A stretch of 64,000 nucleotides of DNA from Branchiostoma lanceolatum (taxonomy: Eukaryota > Chordata > Leptocardii > Amphioxiformes > Branchiostomatidae), in the NCBI RefSeq assembly GCF_035083965.1, contig NC_089736.1:10998207-11062206 (forward strand), written 5' to 3'. Every line of letters starts with the position of its first letter. Within the stretch, counting starts at the first letter, position 1. A model generated the notes under the pieces. The model saw nothing but the letters and a program-made list of their open reading frames with translations. It searched no databases and had not been told where the DNA came from. Position numbers and translations under genes: made by a program. This document shows positions 1 through 41,003 of this stretch, piece after piece.

Positions 1-2725
1 TGGTAACATAAGTAAAGGGAGTATTCACTGTATATCTTGGAAGGGTTCAGATCAAATGCATTAATGTTGGCCAAGGAGGTTCAATTAAACCTCATTGTGT
101 TGAACATCATAAGAAATTGTTACTTTTCATTGACAAAACCTCAGAAAAACAGTACAAAAAATATTGTGGACAAATTGAAGTTTGTTGACTGTAAACGTTA
201 GCTTGAAAATATTCTAGTGCAACCTCTCCATGAAATCAGTGAACATTCCCTTATTTACTAGTAGTCATAAGGTTAGTGAAGACAATAAGAGCATACTTTT
301 ACCACATTAGACAACTATAACATTAGAGAAAATACAGTGCATACATTTCATGAGCGAACATGCACAAATATATTATCAAAAGGTTATCTATGAAATTACA
401 CCTACAATTGCAAGCAAACACATTAAAGGTATGAGCTGACAAGAAAGTTCAAGTGGGGTTTAGTCAACTGAGATATGCATTGAGTCACGAGGCCCTCTGT
501 CAACTATAACATGTACTGCACTATGACTACTACCACCAACCTGTAGACATGTACAAGGCTTGACAGTAAGATTTACTACAAATCACAAAACTACATCACT
601 TTTTATATATATCTTAGCTATATCATGTTTGTATTGATTTCGTAACGTCCATTCTTTATCTTCCGTTCATGTATTGCAGCTTTTAATATTGTATTCGATG
701 TTTGTATTATTCTGTTCTTTGATTGCTTCTGCAACTTGGTTCACACATGGGGAGTTGTTACTACTATGTCTTTTCGAAACCTGCTATACTATGACTTTCA
801 TTTGCACTGTCTATGCTGCTATACTCCACAGCATCAGCTTTGTTATTGGCCAATTGTGCTATTTTCGACAAACCCCACTCTATACTCCATGGACAGCAAC
901 AACTTTCTTACAGAGGCAAATCTGCTCTTCTCCACGGACCCCAACTCTATACTCCATAGATTGTAGCAACTTTGTTAACCTAAAATCCAGTCTATATTCT
1001 CTTTCATTGTGTCCCATAAAATACTGCGCCAAACAACTATTGGGTTCCAAAGATATCTCTGTGGCGCCTTTTGCTTTGTAGAGGGCCTGGCCTATGACAC
1101 CCGGCCTATTAAACAACGATATAGACCGAATTCCAGGTTACTACTTTGTTACAGAGGTAATATCTCCATGCATGCACCAAGTTGCAACAGGCAGTCAACA
1201 GTCATGTTTGATTTCCCAGCATTTATGGCACCTTTGGCTTCAAGTTTTAGGATGACCCTTGCAGCGAGTCATCTTATCACCATAATCTTCTTCTCACCCT
1301 AACCATACAATTACTTCTCATACATATCTCCACATTTCCTACTTAACTACCATGTTATCGCACCATTTCTATATATCTCTTTGTGCTAGACAGCAGTTAT
1401 AAGATCTGACTGCGCATGACGATATTGAGCTTATTCTAGACAATGTATATAACGACACTTCAGGTGTAAATAGTTTCACAAGAACAATTTCACTTGAACG
1501 ACAGTACAGATGTTGACAACAGGAGCAGCATGCCACAACTGTAAAATACAGTGTTCACAACATACATTTGGAATCATTAGTAAGAGAATTTCAATTGTAA
1601 GGATGAATGTACTTTTTTTCCTTCTTTACTTTCTTCGCTCTCCAACCCGTTATGTTGTTGACACATTGCAATGATCTTGACCTTTGTTACTGTTAGTCTT
1701 GTGTTACTTATGTCAGTCTTGATTTTAAGAAGGTTGATCTTAACATGATACATGATGCAAAGGTCTTACATTGGTCCATTTGTTTTTAAATAAATCAAGA
1801 CTTTTAAGTACAGTTTTCTTCTAACTCCAAAATTTCACAAAAAGAATATGGTTTGCACATTCAAGTTTCACTCAAAACCTGAAGAGGATTTTTCTATGGT
1901 TCTTTCATTTTCAGAACACTTTTGCCAGATTGTATTAAGGAAAAATATGGAAAATTTGTAAAGAGGAGGGCGCAAGCATAGAAACAATATGGCTTTGTCC
2001 TTTGATAAAAGATCTTATAAATCCTTGGCCATGCTGATTCAATTAATATTCCTCTCATCTTGTTGGGTTAGGTTAAAGCTAGGGTCTTTGGCATATTCCA
2101 ACAAGGCCTACAAATCCAATGTTCACAAAAAGATAAAATCTAACCATTTAGAGGACTGATGTGAATATTAATCTGTTTTTTTTCCATAAACAGACGCAAC
2201 ATGTATAAAGGGACTGTAGTCATTTTGCTGATAGCAGACAGAAAAAGGAATCATTTTGAATATTTGCACATCTTTGATCAAAATTTGTGACAACAATTGT
2301 TTAGCAGTATGACTATACTTCAGTTAGTTTTGCAGGTAGATTTCAAGTGTTTTCAAATGTCTTTACAGTATGGTAATATGGAACTTACGCAATTCACAAG
2401 CATTTTGGAGTCTTGTTCTAGTGATGCTGAAGAAGAGTGATGGATGTCACTCAAAACGTCCGGAAATAATCTCCGAATCTTACCCAGTTGTAGAGATTGA
2501 AGTGGAATCAAATATTTTGGAGTCTTAACTTTTTTTTCTAAATCGTGAGACTAGTATCCAAGTAATCACCCGTAGAGCCCTAGAAATTTGTCAACATTGG
2601 AAGGTACATAAAAAGAATAATCTGTCCTTAAAAAAAGCAGAGGAAACAACAAGCAATAATCTTGATCTCTATGTAAATTTTGGAGTTTGAGGTATGTTAT
2701 AATATCTGCAGTTGATTTTCCAGCT
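1..2725. other. Downstream flank of the CPS gene, no gene seen
   Basis: No convincing coding exon was found on either strand. Short open frames around 674-1302 are low-complexity and match no family I recognise. They overlap a stretch at about 880-965 where a phrase containing 'ctctatactccat' recurs. A segment at 2380-2540 looks like a degraded retroelement 3' end, but I cannot name it. The 3' UTR of the minus-strand CPS gene should begin at 2725 and run leftward. I saw no close canonical polyadenylation hexamer on the minus strand. Confidence 0.5.
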
Positions 2726-31172
<28,447 letters not shown>

Positions 31173-33504
31173 GGCGCCGCTCAGTCAAAACTAAATCTGA
31201 AAAACACATGAAAAATGGTCATCATTCTGCTACATAATATACTATATTTTCTCCAAGAAGTATGCAATTTTTAAAACTTCTAAAACTGCTAAAATCCAAA
31301 AGGTATCACAAGTCATTGCCTAAGTTGGGGTGCACATGAGGCAAAACTATATCTGAAAAACACAGGAAAAAATGGTTAGTGTTTCTAGTATGTCTTCTTT
31401 AATTAAACGTAGCTCATTAATTATGCAAACAATGTTTTGATTAGCTGTCACTCTGTGGTGAACGTGACTAGCAAATGTAACAATTCATTAATAATCCTTA
31501 TCAAGTAAGCTAGGAAAGCATTAAGCACAAACAAGACAAAATTGATATCAGTTTATCCACAGCTCTTCTTGAAATGTACCCTTTTAGAAATTATCTGTAT
31601 CAAATCACAGAAACCGTTATACTACCTCTGACATATCTACTGTATGAAATTAACTATGGATATATAGTACATGACCACTAGTACATGTACCATCAAATCA
31701 GGACTTTAACCAAAAACATCATTACATGTACTACTACTAGTACCTGTATCACCCACACAGATGAACAAAAAACTTCATAGCCTAAGGTACAAGTATGCAC
31801 AATACTAGCATTATGGTATTTGTAATGTAAAGAAAAAGTAGGAGATGTTTCTAAGTGAATTAGCATGGCAGACACGTATCCCATCTTAGCCCAATCAGTT
31901 CCAATCGATTTAATACATGTAACTGCGGGTAAGTTACTAGCGGAAGGCAGCCATTGTGTCGTCTGTAGAACCTTCTGACGTCAAACCACCGGCTTTATCC
32001 CCGCTGTACGATTAAATCGACTCAGTCAGCTAATAGAATAGAAATTCCCGCGGGACATAATGGTGAAGGTATTTATGAGAGGAAGCCTTTATTTTGGTAC
32101 AAAACACCGGGGAGGGTTGAATGTCTGGGTACATTAGACCATGGGAAAATCATAGAACGGCCACATCATCTCGACTATATGGAGACGATCATATGGAGAA
32201 AACAAAGCTAAAAGATGCAAGTCTATAATAAAACAATTTGTATAAGGTATACTGCGATTATTTTCATACTTAATTTTTATGACGTTTTGATACAGTCTCA
32301 AATTCATACATTCTAATACATGATACACATGTATATGTCCTTCTAATAATGAATCTTAGTACAGTAACCTTACATGCAAAGGACTAAAGTCTGCGTAGCA
32401 ATACTTTCTTCTTTTATTTCAAACTCAGAAGGCTAAGTTAGCAGCTAAACAAACGTTATGTTACAATCATTGGCCCCAAAAAAAGCCGAATACAGATTGC
32501 ATCCTAGAAAAGGAAACCACACACTTGGTCGTAAATAAATTGAAGTGTTTATATTGTACTGCTTACACAGAATGATTTACCACAAATATGAATTAATTAT
32601 GGGATTTCTAATGAGCTCTCTATTAATAATAACCTCAACACAAGAGATGACTGGAATATATAATTATGTACACAGAATTTCGAGCGCACTGAAAAATTCA
32701 TCATGTATACATCCTGCATCTGAAGAATACACCGTAGTACAACTGTTAGAACATATACATGTAGTTAATATATACTCACACATAAGCTACAACATTGTCA
32801 CCTTACAATAAAAAAGAGATACGTATACAATCCTACCAGTCGTGTTGAAGTCTCTTCCCGTTCTAACATACAAATTATTCGTACACAGCTTCAATACAGT
32901 ATTTTGTACTTGGCAGGTGGTGAGGGTATGTATGGGGGTTATCAGTGCTTGGATCCTGAAGAGATTTAATTTTCAAGGCACGGTAATTTTGCAATTGTAT
33001 TTGTACGGCACAGTATTTTCTTCAACCATTGACAAGAAGTAGGTGCATTTATATCTAGTTTGAGTACTAATAAAAAATCAAATGGTGAAAGACTAAGATA
33101 AACTATGAACAGTGTAGCTGATGCCCAATCTCACTGTTTCTATTTGTTTCAGTGGTATACTGCTAACATGCTTTTTTCATGTGGCGACATCTAGCATTTC
33201 AAATACAAAGTGCACCTATGCCTACTTACATCTGTTACAGTATCCCAGACTTCAGCAGAAATTTTAATTTCTCTCTTTCATTTGGAAGTAACAGATCTTT
33301 TCTTTTTCCATTTTGAGGTTACCAACTTCAACTTGCTGAAGACTTTTGTAGCCTATATACCGACTGTAAGGTTTGGACCATCGCACACTGGGGCATGCCC
33401 CCTACTCTTTTTCGAATGGTGTGGTGGGTTCTTTAAAGTGCGTGGGGTGTGGCTCTCCCCAAACACGGGACCTACATTAATATTTAACGTCCTATCCGAG
33501 GGAC

Positions 33505-33660
33505 GTCCCTAACCTAGGCCAGGTACTCATTTTCACCTGAGTGAAGTGAGGAAAGTCATGTTAAGTGCCTTTCCCAAGGGCACAAGATCGGTGACACGAC
33601 CAAATTTGAACCCTGGGTTCTGGGCCAAACACGCTTCCGTTACGCCACACGACCCCACAT
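33505..33660 (-). repeat. SINE-like repeat, family A, minus strand, with tRNA-like head
   Basis: On the minus strand it reads GTGGCGTAACGG (box-A-like), then GGGTTCAAATTTGG (box-B-like), then GTGCCCTTGGGAAAGGCACT. This is the best-preserved tRNA-like head of family A in the window. Confidence 0.65.
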
Positions 33661-35164
33661 AGATATAGACGATTATTCAGAAAGATTCAACACATCATAT
33701 CATATATTTGCTACAATGCCAGTGGCGCAACATTACGATAGCTTGCATAAATCACATCACATCTGGTAGCATACAATGTACATCACTCCCTCAAAATCAC
33801 CAGGGTGCATAGGGGCACAACAGCTGCAAAATGGAGATAGCAGAATGATCTTGCCTAGTATTACCCAATTCCCAGTATCACCCTAAAATACACTATCAAT
33901 AGAAGTGTAATACTTCCGGAAAGACTGCAATTGGCTAATACCTAGCATCGAGGGATATTACAATCCTTACCGGTAAATCAGTTTAACTATACTTTATAAT
34001 ATTTCATCCTGTAGTGCCCAGTCTATAACCATGCACTTGGAAGGGTCAATGTGGAAAATAGCTGAGGGGTGGAGGAATGTGCTGATAGTGGTGAGCCTTG
34101 AAGTGGACATAAATTGATGGCTATTGGACAATTTAGGGTAAAACATGAAAGGCAACATTTGCAAGCAAATACAGTATATTTCACTCCATTCACCTTTACT
34201 CCTACGGTATGGAGTGAAATATAAATATGCTATCAGCAATGTGTATTTATATCTGTCCACGGATAGGCTTTAGCAGTTAGGGTGAACAAACACAAAATGA
34301 ACAAACAGAATTTCCTCGGTTTTAGTTTACAACTGGAAAATTAAGTGTTTGAACCAGTACTGTTTAATGCATATGGATTATGATTCTGCGCATTACCATA
34401 TAAAATATAAATCAAGTGCACAAATGACATTTTTTAGTTTTTACTGAAGATCTAAGTTTAAAATTTAATCTTAATTCACAGATGAAAGTGGTGTTCTGAT
34501 CAGTATAAGGGTGTAAAAAATTCCTTGTCCCCTAATTATAGGTTGGCCTCTTGATTTGTCTTAGGCATAGTTGTCTGTTAAATGGGGTATGCACAATGGA
34601 TTCTCCATTACCTACACATGTACTATATAATTAGAAAGGGTGGAACAGATCTTCACCTGCATGATTTGCTTGTCTGTGATTCTGTGTACGAGAACTGAAA
34701 ATAGAAATTTTGTGAAATCAAAAAGATTTCTTAATAAATACCCAACGATCCAACTACTGGAAATCCATTTAAGTTTTAAGACTCTTAATTCTGTAGCATA
34801 GTGAGTTTTCAGTTGAAACATTAGGAGCAATACGGTAGAAATGCTGGTGCCTGTTCAATGAGTTCAGTGTACTAAAAGTGACCATGAACATAGAAAATAC
34901 TGCAAATATTTCACAATCTACAGTATAAAATGGTCGTCACGCAACATTAGATCAGTCCATTATTGCTGAACATGTGTCCAAAGTTCTCTGTATGACCTCT
35001 TATTCAAATGAACTTATGGTTGCACTCAATTTATCGAGACGTTTAAGGACAAAGGGTTCAATGTCCAAGTCACCAATGTTGTCATACTGTCTGACCCACC
35101 TGTCAATCAAATAAAATGGGAGGGACCTGGGGATAACAAAATTAAAGTCTGGTCCAATAAAGAA

Positions 35165-35250
35165 CACATTTAACCTTCTCCCTGCTGCCTAACTCTGTAA
35201 CCAATAGGGAATTGGGTGCCAAACGGCTACATCAGTGTGCTAAAGGTTAG
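35165..35250. repeat. Short dispersed repeat, inverted partner of 21183-21272
   Basis: 'aaccttctccctgctgccta' through 'cagtgtgctaaaggtt' is the reverse complement of the copy in the CPS gene, with several mismatches. Confidence 0.65.
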
Positions 35251-35619
35251 AACAATTCATGTGAAGTTTAAATACTCTATGATATAAGCTAACATTTCTA
35301 AACAATGGATGTTTTCGTACTTGTTTCAAATAAACATTAGCGCTATACTCAAATTGGTTTTGCCATTGTCTCAGAGATCTTATAACAATTCCTTATCTCT
35401 TTAATGATGCATGTTACACAGACTGTGGTCCAAACTGTGTGACATGCTAACAAACGGCGCCACATGTTTGCCCTTTATACCACATTTACTCAAATTACCA
35501 TGTACCACTTGTGATTTTGCACCTGTTCCACTACAATCCAGAACCTGGCTACATGCTTCAACCAACAACAACAGTCCAATTTTAGCCTAGGATTTAACAA
35601 GATCTTGTAGTCTTTGATT

Positions 35620-35800
35620 TACTGTAAATGCCTTTGAATTCACTGTGATTTAATCCATGGTAAAGAGAAATTGAGGGTTTGTGCTGGTTTTTAGTCCACT
35701 GCGAACCGAAGACAAACAAAAGCATGTTTGCAGTGGTTTTAAGTTCACAACAACCGTGAATATTAAACCACCGCAAACTAAACTGCATTTACAGTCAGTA
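35620..35800. mobile_element. Inverted-repeat element, TACTGTAAATGC family
   Basis: The ends ACTGTAAATGC and GCATTTACAGT are perfect inverted repeats. The interior has 'tgcagtggttttaagttcac' resembling the palindrome in the element at 18470-18685. It is intergenic. Confidence 0.65.
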
Positions 35801-37475
35801 GTAATCTGTGCTGCCGGACTGTAGTTGCTGAGTCAACTGAAGATTAGGTTGTAATGAGTGCTGTGTTAATATTTGTTCTTTGCTCTCCAGGGCACTAACA
35901 TACAACACACTATCTTTAGCTTTAATAGATGTAAGATGTAAGCTGTAAGACTATATACCAAGTTGTGTTTTTAAACATACCTACAACTACACATCATGTA
36001 CAGATAAGGTTTGAAATCACTGAACCATACCTGTATTATAGGACGCTGGGTTCACGTGCCACTTAAGCAAAGCTAACAACAGTCACACGTGTATGGTACA
36101 GACACTCACAGGTAAATATGATGATGCAATAGCAGGGAAAGGTCCAGACCCTTGGGCGATGTTGAACGGGGGCCAACTTGTAGGAACACATGCTGGAATG
36201 GTTTTAGACTTCAGAACATAACAGGAAATAGCTTGGAATGATCAGTACCACATGGTAGGGAAAGTTCTAAATAATGTACAGTGTTGCTGACTTGTATGTT
36301 ATCAATACAGTATTACAATAGTTAATAAAAAGGGAAAGTCCACTGCCATATCTTGTGCTATTCTAAGTTACATATCTGGAAAGCGGAGACCAACATTAAC
36401 AGTGGGTACAACGCTCGGGCAAAAATGCAATGCAGGGTAAAACATTCTTTTGCAAACATTTTGAAAAAAATTACCCTTGGATTTTAAATGATGAAAATAT
36501 TGACAGCTCAAGTTAGCTTACAGATATCAAATGCTGTGGAAATAATAACCAGGCATACTTATCTTTCTACGAGAACTTAGTAAGCATTGTTAGAAAAAAA
36601 GCATCTGTAGCAAAGGGAAGTACAGTGGGGCAAAGCACATTTAAATAATTTGGGGGTGTGACCATTCAAACCCCCAAGGAATCTACCATTGCAAATTACT
36701 GAACAGTAGCGCACCCCACAAAATCCCTTGACAAAACAACCTCTTACCTTCGATATCAGCTCCAAATCTCTCCGGGGACGTTAACATAAATACTCCTAAA
36801 ATACGTGTCTCCAAAATGCCCAGCTGATATGTATATACTAGTACTCACGGCTAGAGTAGAGCTAGAGTTCAGTGCGAGTACAAGCTTCTGCTATAAATGG
36901 CGTAAAACCGGCTCACACCACCCATTTGTTTACACAGTTGGACAATTCCATCTCCTACGACCTTTGGCATGGACTGTCATAAAACTTCAGAATACATTTC
37001 TTTTAATACGGGCTTAGAGAGTAAAGCACTTATCATGTTGCCACGTTTTGTGTCAAAGTTGAGTTAATTCGATCAATAAAATGTGTCAAATGCATGTAGC
37101 AAATATTTCACGAATCACGATCGATTTATAATGTGCACGATACAAGATTAAACATGATAAGGAAAGTAAATCAGATTAAAGTAATTATTCCAGATTAATT
37201 CATGAGGAAGCATTCTCTTTATACAAAAGAATAGCTAAGTCAGCATGTTGCATGTGTTGTTTTGATTGATGAGGGCACAGCATGCCACAACGCTTCTACT
37301 TCTTTGCTTCTAAAGCAACTAAAACCTTACATTTTCTAGAAAAAAAATCATGCAAAGTTAATGAAAATGTAATCACAAACATATCGGTTCTTTCCTACCT
37401 ATGAGGCGTGGAAGACAAAGTCCAAAAGTGAAGGAATGCAGCCTGGAGCAAACAAATTTCCTAATTTCAAAAGAT

Positions 37476-37488
37476 TGCCGCCATCTTG
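37476..37488 (-). promoter_or_regulatory. YY1-like motif
   Basis: 'gccgccatctt' is the reverse complement of AAGATGGCGGC, the consensus YY1 site found near the starts of many housekeeping genes. It lies about 560 bp upstream of the CDC27 start codon. Function is inferred from the motif only. Confidence 0.35.
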
Positions 37489-37925
37489 CTGGATGGTGAA
37501 ATTTGCATATGACCTCAGTGACCTAGCCGAAGGCTACTTTTACTTTTCCACCTTTTTAACATCAAAACCAAAAACTATACTTAAAATTTTATACTTGGAT
37601 AAAAAATTGTTCTTATAATACTGCTAAGATATGAAATTGATAACAGTTTACATAAAATTATAGTTTCTAAAATCGTTTTCCCAGCATCCTGGTCAAGAAA
37701 TTTTGTAGGTCACCACTGTAAACAAAAAATGTGCCTTCTCATTTTTCCAGCAGAAAATGATATACGTATAGCAATATTGCTAAATTTTGATAGAAATATA
37801 ATATAAGTACAGATTGGATTTTATGCTCGATCTTTTAAATCGTTACAAATCACAAAAGTTGTAAGATACCGGGAACTTGGTCAAATATTCAGGCACCAAA
37901 ATCTTTGGTGACACTTGCAGAGAAA

Positions 37926-37955
37926 AAGATGGCGGGCGACTGTCGAAAAAGAATT
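37926..37955 (+). promoter_or_regulatory. YY1-like motif and short upstream ORF before CDC27
   Basis: AAGATGGCGGG matches the YY1 consensus. Its ATG (37929-37931) would open a nine-codon frame reading MAGDCRKRI before a TGA. It lies about 115 bp upstream of the CDC27 start and could be a 5' UTR upstream ORF if transcription starts before it. The transcript start is unknown. Confidence 0.35.
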
Positions 37956-38042
37956 TGAATTTTTTGGCTTGCAAATATTGTCCATTTTCTCTCTTGTACT
38001 TGACTTTCAAGGATAGATTACGTAAAACTAGGCAACGGGAAA

Positions 38043-41003
38043 ATGATAATGCAAGAGCCAGTTCAGGTAAGGGTGTTTTGATGTCTAAATCGGCTGATTT
38101 TACTGTGTTCCGGTACTGTCAAGTTTCGGGCGCTTGTTTGTATTTTTCTAGCTGTCAGTGCAGAAATTTCGCTCGGACATACGAAGTTGTCTGTACAGAT
38201 ATTTTCTCTGATACTTAAACGGACTGTATCCATAGTACGTTTCCACGCGATATGTTTTATATAACCAGACCAAAGAAACGCCGATGTGTTGCGATATGTA
38301 AGAACAAAACATGCAAATTTTTTCCAGCTGTCGAAAAACGGAGGGGCCCAACTGTTGCTGCTTGTTCACACAAACTGAAACGTTTACATTTTTTAAACAT
38401 CTCGAGATCTTTGCTATCTAAGGTCTTGAACAAATCATAGGATTACAAACACGTGTAATTGTACCGAATCAAGATATTTTAGAGTATAGATAAGTACCAT
38501 TATTCATGTAACAGTCGATCTGATTGGGAACAGTAGTTTGGATACAAAGGTTAACGTTGTCATCAGCAGGCATTATTTATAAGAAGAAGAATGAGAAGTT
38601 AAACCTGAATGTTTTGAATCGGCCCTTCTTTTTCTCTTTGTAAAAAGTTTATGTTGAAACTGAAAAGGATCTAGTGGTCACAAACCAGTTTATTTAGCTC
38701 ACTCACTGAAGCGCCAGTGCCAAAGAGCTATTCTTCCACCGTTTGGGACAAAGGAGACAAAATGCTACGTTCAACATTTAAAGGTTTATTGCGCTGGAGA
38801 AATTCCCCCAGGCCTAGCTCTTTTTGACAAGTTCAATTAACAGATATAGGTCCCGCCCTAGGGACTGCGATCCTTCCCAGTAGCATGCTTGTTGGGTGAG
38901 TGACAACAGCCGGGATTTGAACTCCCAACCTTTCGATCCAGAGGCAGAGTCGCTAACTACTGGACTATACACGATACTGACACATCTTTGTTGTATCTTC
39001 TACAAGAAAAAATAGCAGAGATCACATGTTCCGTTGTTCATCATATACAAAATTGGTCTTATCACATTATATTTTCTGTACTTCAGGCGGCCATATGGCA
39101 TTCCTTGAACCACTACGCTTTTGCAGACGCCATCTTCCTCGCAGAACGATTGTACTCAGAAGGTGAGGAGCACATGATTCTCAAGTTGAAGAAAAACACA
39201 TGTACAGAGAAAAAGTGTTTTATGAAAGGGCAATGGTGAAGTGTGTTGTTCTTTATCCAGCTGTTACTAAGTGTTAGATTCTTAACTGTATAATGGTAAA
39301 TGATTTAATTGATGAATTCCAGTTTTGAATTAATCATGATGGTACCCAGTACACTATGTTTAAGGTAATCACAGAGTTGTTTGTTGTTTTGAAGTGAAAG
39401 TACAAAATAGTTTTGAGAGTGAAATATGACTGTAGATCATTGATTCTTTTTCTTACGCTGCCTGCAGTTGGTTCAGATGAAGCCTTGTTCCTGTTGGCCA
39501 CCTGCTACTACCGATCAGGGAAGCCGTACCGAACATACATGTTGCTCCAGTCCAGAGGATGCCCCACTCCCCAGTGCAAGTTTCTGTATGCAAAGTGTTG
39601 CATAGATCTGGAAAAGTGAGCCATGATATTGAACTGTCGATTTTTAGTCTTAAGCGTTGGTAAATTTGTAAGTCTGTGATCAAAACAAAAGAGATATCTA
39701 AAATAATTTTTTTGCTCGTTTCTAGTGTTTGCATGATTGACTTACCCAGTATTGCATAGATCTGGAAAAGTGAGCCATGATATTGTAAATCTTTTTTCAT
39801 CTGTTGTTTTTTAGTATTAAGTGTTGGTAAATTTGTAACTCTTTGATCAAAAGAGATATCTAAAATGTTTTTCATACTCATTTCTAATTTTGCATAATCA
39901 ATGTAACATTTTGTTTAGGTATGCAGAGGGAGAGTCTACTTTTATGGGAGGGGCGATCGGCAAGCAGCGTTCTTATGAAGAATTGGTGACGGAATTTGGA
40001 GACGCAGGATGTTTCTCCATGCAACTTCTGGGGAAGATATTTGCGTAAGACATCAGTCGTTCTTTTAGTATCCTTCTTAATGGGAACAATGTATATTGCT
40101 AAACTGTATTCGAATCAGGCTTTTAGCTAGGCATGCGTCCATGCATCATTTGGACGCATGATACTAAAATAACAAGGAAATGATTCAAATTACATCCCCC
40201 TTCAGTACTTGGTATCCTCCTGTTTACAATTGCAAACGTTTATGCATTTGAGGATGTATATGTCAAACACATTTGTACTGTTTGTCTAAGATACCTTATT
40301 GTTTCTAACCATTGCAGTAAGAGTGAAAGGAATAAGAGAGCCAGTGACTGTTACAGACAGAGCTTGAAGCACAACCCTTTCCTTTGGTCCAGCTACCAGG
40401 CTCTGTGTGACATTGGTAAGTACACATACCATAGCTTTGAGTTTGGGATTGTTGCAGTAGTGCCTCCTGCCAGCTTCCTATGTTACTACAGCGGAACCTG
40501 TATGTTTGTGTGTTTGTATTCGGGTAGCATAACTCAAGAAGCTGTGGCATGGATGGATCCTCATGAAATCTGGTAGGCGCCGGAAAAACGAAGTTTGTTG
40601 ATGGGCCCTCTAGTAGCTACCTACGGTACTGCAGCAGAACTTCAAAGTTTGAGGTCTAAACTCTAATCTACTGGAATCACTAGGATCATGATATTTGAGT
40701 GGTGTAGGTTTTGGGCCCCCTAGTGGCTTGTTTGGAACTTCAAGGGTCAATTTTGTTGCAGGCTTTGTACTAGTAAATGTATATGCTATTCTACTGATGG
40801 TTGTTATGAGGACATGTTTACAAAATGTTGTTACCATGACAACTGTTTGTTCCTCAGGAGAGAAGCCCGACCCAGACGAAGTGTTTCAGCTGACCAACCT
40901 GCAGAACTTCAGCTCTTGCCAGTCTTCCTTACCTCCCCCCGCCCTCACCCCCCAGCAGGGGGGCACCTCCGAAATCACCCCACCCCTACAGGACAGCGCT
41001 AAG
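38043..41003 (+). CDS. CDC27: CDC27 exons 1-6: N-terminal TPR dimerisation region
   Basis: Exons: 1, 38043-38066; 2, 39087-39162; 3, 39468-39615; 4, 39919-40044; 5, 40318-40415; 6, 40858-41003 (residues 1-206). Diagnostic blocks are ALFLLATCYYRSGKPYRTY, PQCKFLYAKCCIDL, YEELVTEFGDAGCFS, CYRQSLKHNPFLWSSYQALC and GEKPDPDEVFQLTNLQNFSS. This part mediates APC3 homodimerisation in the known complex. Exon 1 holds only eight codons. The exon 6 donor (GTTAGC) is weak but phase-consistent. Confidence 0.92.

Larger units (their letters stand above)
31173..38042. other. Divergent intergenic region between CPS and CDC27
   Basis: About 6.9 kb separates the two divergent starts. I see no coding exon. It holds SINE-like and inverted-repeat elements listed separately and AT-rich sequence. 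'aaactaaatctgaaaaacac' near 31190 and 'aaactatatctgaaaaacac' near 31344 are a short duplication just upstream of the CPS start. Promoters for both genes are expected here, but only short motif matches near 37480 and 37930 can be pointed to. Confidence 0.5.

Noticed and set aside
31693..37017. Short frames in the CPS-CDC27 intergenic region as genes
   Set aside because: None shows a recognisable motif, and lengths fit chance in AT-rich sequence.
37929..37958. ATG at 37929 as the CDC27 start
   Set aside because: The frame stops after nine codons. MQEPVQ at 38043-38066 joins exon 2 in phase and matches the family.
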